Shown here piece by piece: positions 14,438 to 15,131 of a stretch of 15,131 nt of DNA. The stretch spans positions 1-15,131 of the forward strand of contig JAIWOH010000216.1 in the NCBI GenBank assembly GCA_020216985.1, in the 5' to 3' direction. The translations under genes were made by a program, and so were the position numbers. The DNA is from Nitrospira sp. GTDB lineage: Bacteria; Nitrospirota; Nitrospiria; Nitrospirales; Nitrospiraceae. Position 1 is the first letter of the stretch. Each line of letters starts with the position of its first letter. Below the pieces are notes generated by a model. It did not search any database. It saw only the letters and a list, made by a program, of their open reading frames with translations, and was not told the origin of the DNA.

Positions 14438-14995
14438 ATGGTCGTATTCTCGGTCGTATTTGTTCTCGTGGCCGCGCTCTCCCCGAGCATCGCAGCAGCC
14501 CATGGTAATGTAGCGTTGGAAGACGATATCTGCGTGCGACGGGTGGGCGGCAACCTGGTCCATTTTAATGCGTATCAGCCCCAGAATGAGGCCAAGGCTC
14601 AATACTGTACGGAGATTCCCGGCGAAGGTGATACATTCTTGGTGCTCGATCTGGTGGATCCGGTGTTGCGCACCTTGCCGGTGGGGGTTCGCGTGGTCAG
14701 GGGCACCGACGGATCATCGGAGGAACAGACGGTGGCCTATTGGCCTCCGGCCACTCATCCGGATGGCGTGCTTCGAGGAGAGGCAAATTTGAGCAAGGGG
14801 GTGTACACGTTTGTCATCATGCCGGAGGGATTCAGCCATTCGTCGTATCTGCTGCGGGTGCAGCAAGCGGATTACGGGAAGATCTCACAAAAGGCGGTGG
14901 GCCCTCTTATGATTCTCCTTCTCCTTGCGTTGATCGGGTATGAGATCTCGAAGTCGAAGCGGTGGGGAGGTCGGAAGGCGCCGGGCCGGTCGTAA
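14438..14995 (+). CDS. Exported, C-terminally membrane-anchored protein upstream of amoC
   Basis: 185 aa. Residues 1-21 form a signal peptide ending SIAAA, so the mature protein would begin at His22 (HGNVALEDD). An extracytoplasmic domain of about 130 residues follows, with Cys32 (DDICVRR), HFNAYQP (42-48), Cys57 (QYCTEIP), LVLDLVDPVLRTLPVGVRVVR and YTFVIMPEGFSHSSYLL. A single membrane anchor occupies about 153-170 (VGPLMILLLLALIGYEI), with a basic KSKRWGGRK tail inside the cell. I cannot name the family. The paired Cys could form a disulfide, and the exposed N-terminal His plus further His residues would suit metal, perhaps copper, binding; this is inference. The start is chosen for its GGGGAGGTAGGAG ribosome site and signal peptide; an in-frame ATG at 14303 lies before the promoter. 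It sits 60 nt ahead of amoC on the same strand. Confidence 0.85.
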   Translation: MVVFSVVFVLVAALSPSIAAAHGNVALEDDICVRRVGGNLVHFNAYQPQNEAKAQYCTEIPGEGDTFLVLDLVDPVLRTLPVGVRVVRGTDGSSEEQTVAYWPPATHPDGVLRGEANLSKGVYTFVIMPEGFSHSSYLLRVQQADYGKISQKAVGPLMILLLLALIGYEISKSKRWGGRKAPGRS

Positions 14996-15040
14996 CGGTC
15001 ACAAGTGAAATCACAATGCGGAGACATGTTATTTTTCTGG

Positions 15041-15048
15041 AAGGAGGG
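15041..15048 (+). promoter_or_regulatory. Strong ribosome binding site of amoC
   Basis: AAGGAGGG, nearly the full anti-Shine-Dalgarno complement, ends 7 nt before the ATG at 15056. It fixes the start and suggests high expression. Just upstream, TCACAAGTGAAATCACAA (14999-15016) holds two TCACAA direct repeats and overlapping TCAC/GTGA dyads. Confidence 0.8.
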
Positions 15049-15055
15049 ATTCATT

Positions 15056-15131
15056 ATGGCGGCAGAGCGGGGGTATGACATTTCGCAGTGGTATGATTCG
15101 CGGCCGTGGAAGATTGGGTGGTTTGCGATGT
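15056..15131 (+). CDS. amoC: Ammonia monooxygenase subunit C, 5' fragment
   Basis: Only the first 25 codons are in the window and the frame runs off the end. The peptide begins MAAERGYDISQWYDSRPWKI. Residues RGYD-S-WYDS-K-G match the conserved N-terminal segment of AmoC in ammonia-oxidising bacteria, remembered as RGYDMSLWYDSKFYKFG, and do not match methanotroph PmoC starts. AmoC is an integral membrane subunit of the copper ammonia monooxygenase that oxidises ammonia to hydroxylamine. In a Nitrospira-like background this points to a comammox organism. Whether amoA and amoB follow, or this is a lone amoC copy, cannot be seen. The upstream exported-protein gene is probably in the same transcription unit. 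Confidence 0.85.
   Translation, partial: MAAERGYDISQWYDSRPWKIGWFAM

Noticed and set aside
1..15131. CRISPR array, insertion sequence, tRNA or rRNA
   Set aside because: No regularly spaced repeats of CRISPR size, no transposase frame with terminal inverted repeats, and no tRNA or rRNA core sequence were seen on either strand.

Overview
The window most likely comes from a Nitrospira-type bacterium, and specifically from a complete ammonia oxidiser (comammox). The main evidence is at the right edge. The last 76 bases open a reading frame beginning MAAERGYDISQWYDS, behind a near-perfect Shine-Dalgarno sequence. This matches the characteristic N-terminus of ammonia monooxygenase subunit C (AmoC), which in betaproteobacterial ammonia oxidisers reads approximately RGYDMSLWYDS. 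The rest of the window is GC-rich chromosomal housekeeping sequence with no mobile elements, tRNAs, rRNAs or CRISPR arrays. The genus is inferred from the amoC start, the overall gene content and the arg-lys-dap cluster; no database comparison was possible.

Left part (1-2.7 kb): single genes of mixed orientation. These are a family-5-type (UdgB) uracil-DNA glycosylase (+), a small transaldolase (-), a small lipoprotein with a BamE/SmpA-like look (+), a membrane-anchored YHS-like metal-binding protein (-) and a 50-residue zinc-ribbon protein (+). Two textbook promoters (TTGACA-17-TAATAT and TTGACA-17-TAACAT) lie here.

Centre (2.7-10.9 kb): one long minus-strand operon, in transcription order argD-argF-argG-argH-small lipoprotein-lysA-dapA-dapB. 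It combines the later steps of arginine synthesis (acetylornithine to arginine) with the aspartate-derived lysine route (dihydrodipicolinate synthase and reductase, and the final decarboxylase). Genes are tightly packed, with overlapping stop/start codons at argG/argH (TGATG) and argH/lipoprotein (ATGA). The small lipoprotein next to lysA resembles the LptM (YifL) family.

Right part (11-15.1 kb): a zinc-ribbon plus DUF2628-like membrane protein (+), 2,3-bisphosphoglycerate-dependent phosphoglycerate mutase (+), an unrecognised soluble protein (-), the tRNA 2-thiocytidine synthetase TtcA (+), then a roughly 270-bp regulatory region. That region carries a perfect 19-bp inverted repeat and leads into an exported, C-terminally anchored protein and then amoC. 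The exported protein would begin with a histidine after signal-peptide cleavage.

A recurring pattern is visible. Several single genes have a -10 box (often of the extended TGnTAnnnT kind) only 7-12 nt before the start codon and no Shine-Dalgarno, which suggests leaderless mRNAs. The operon genes, gpmA, tal and amoC instead have recognisable ribosome binding sites.
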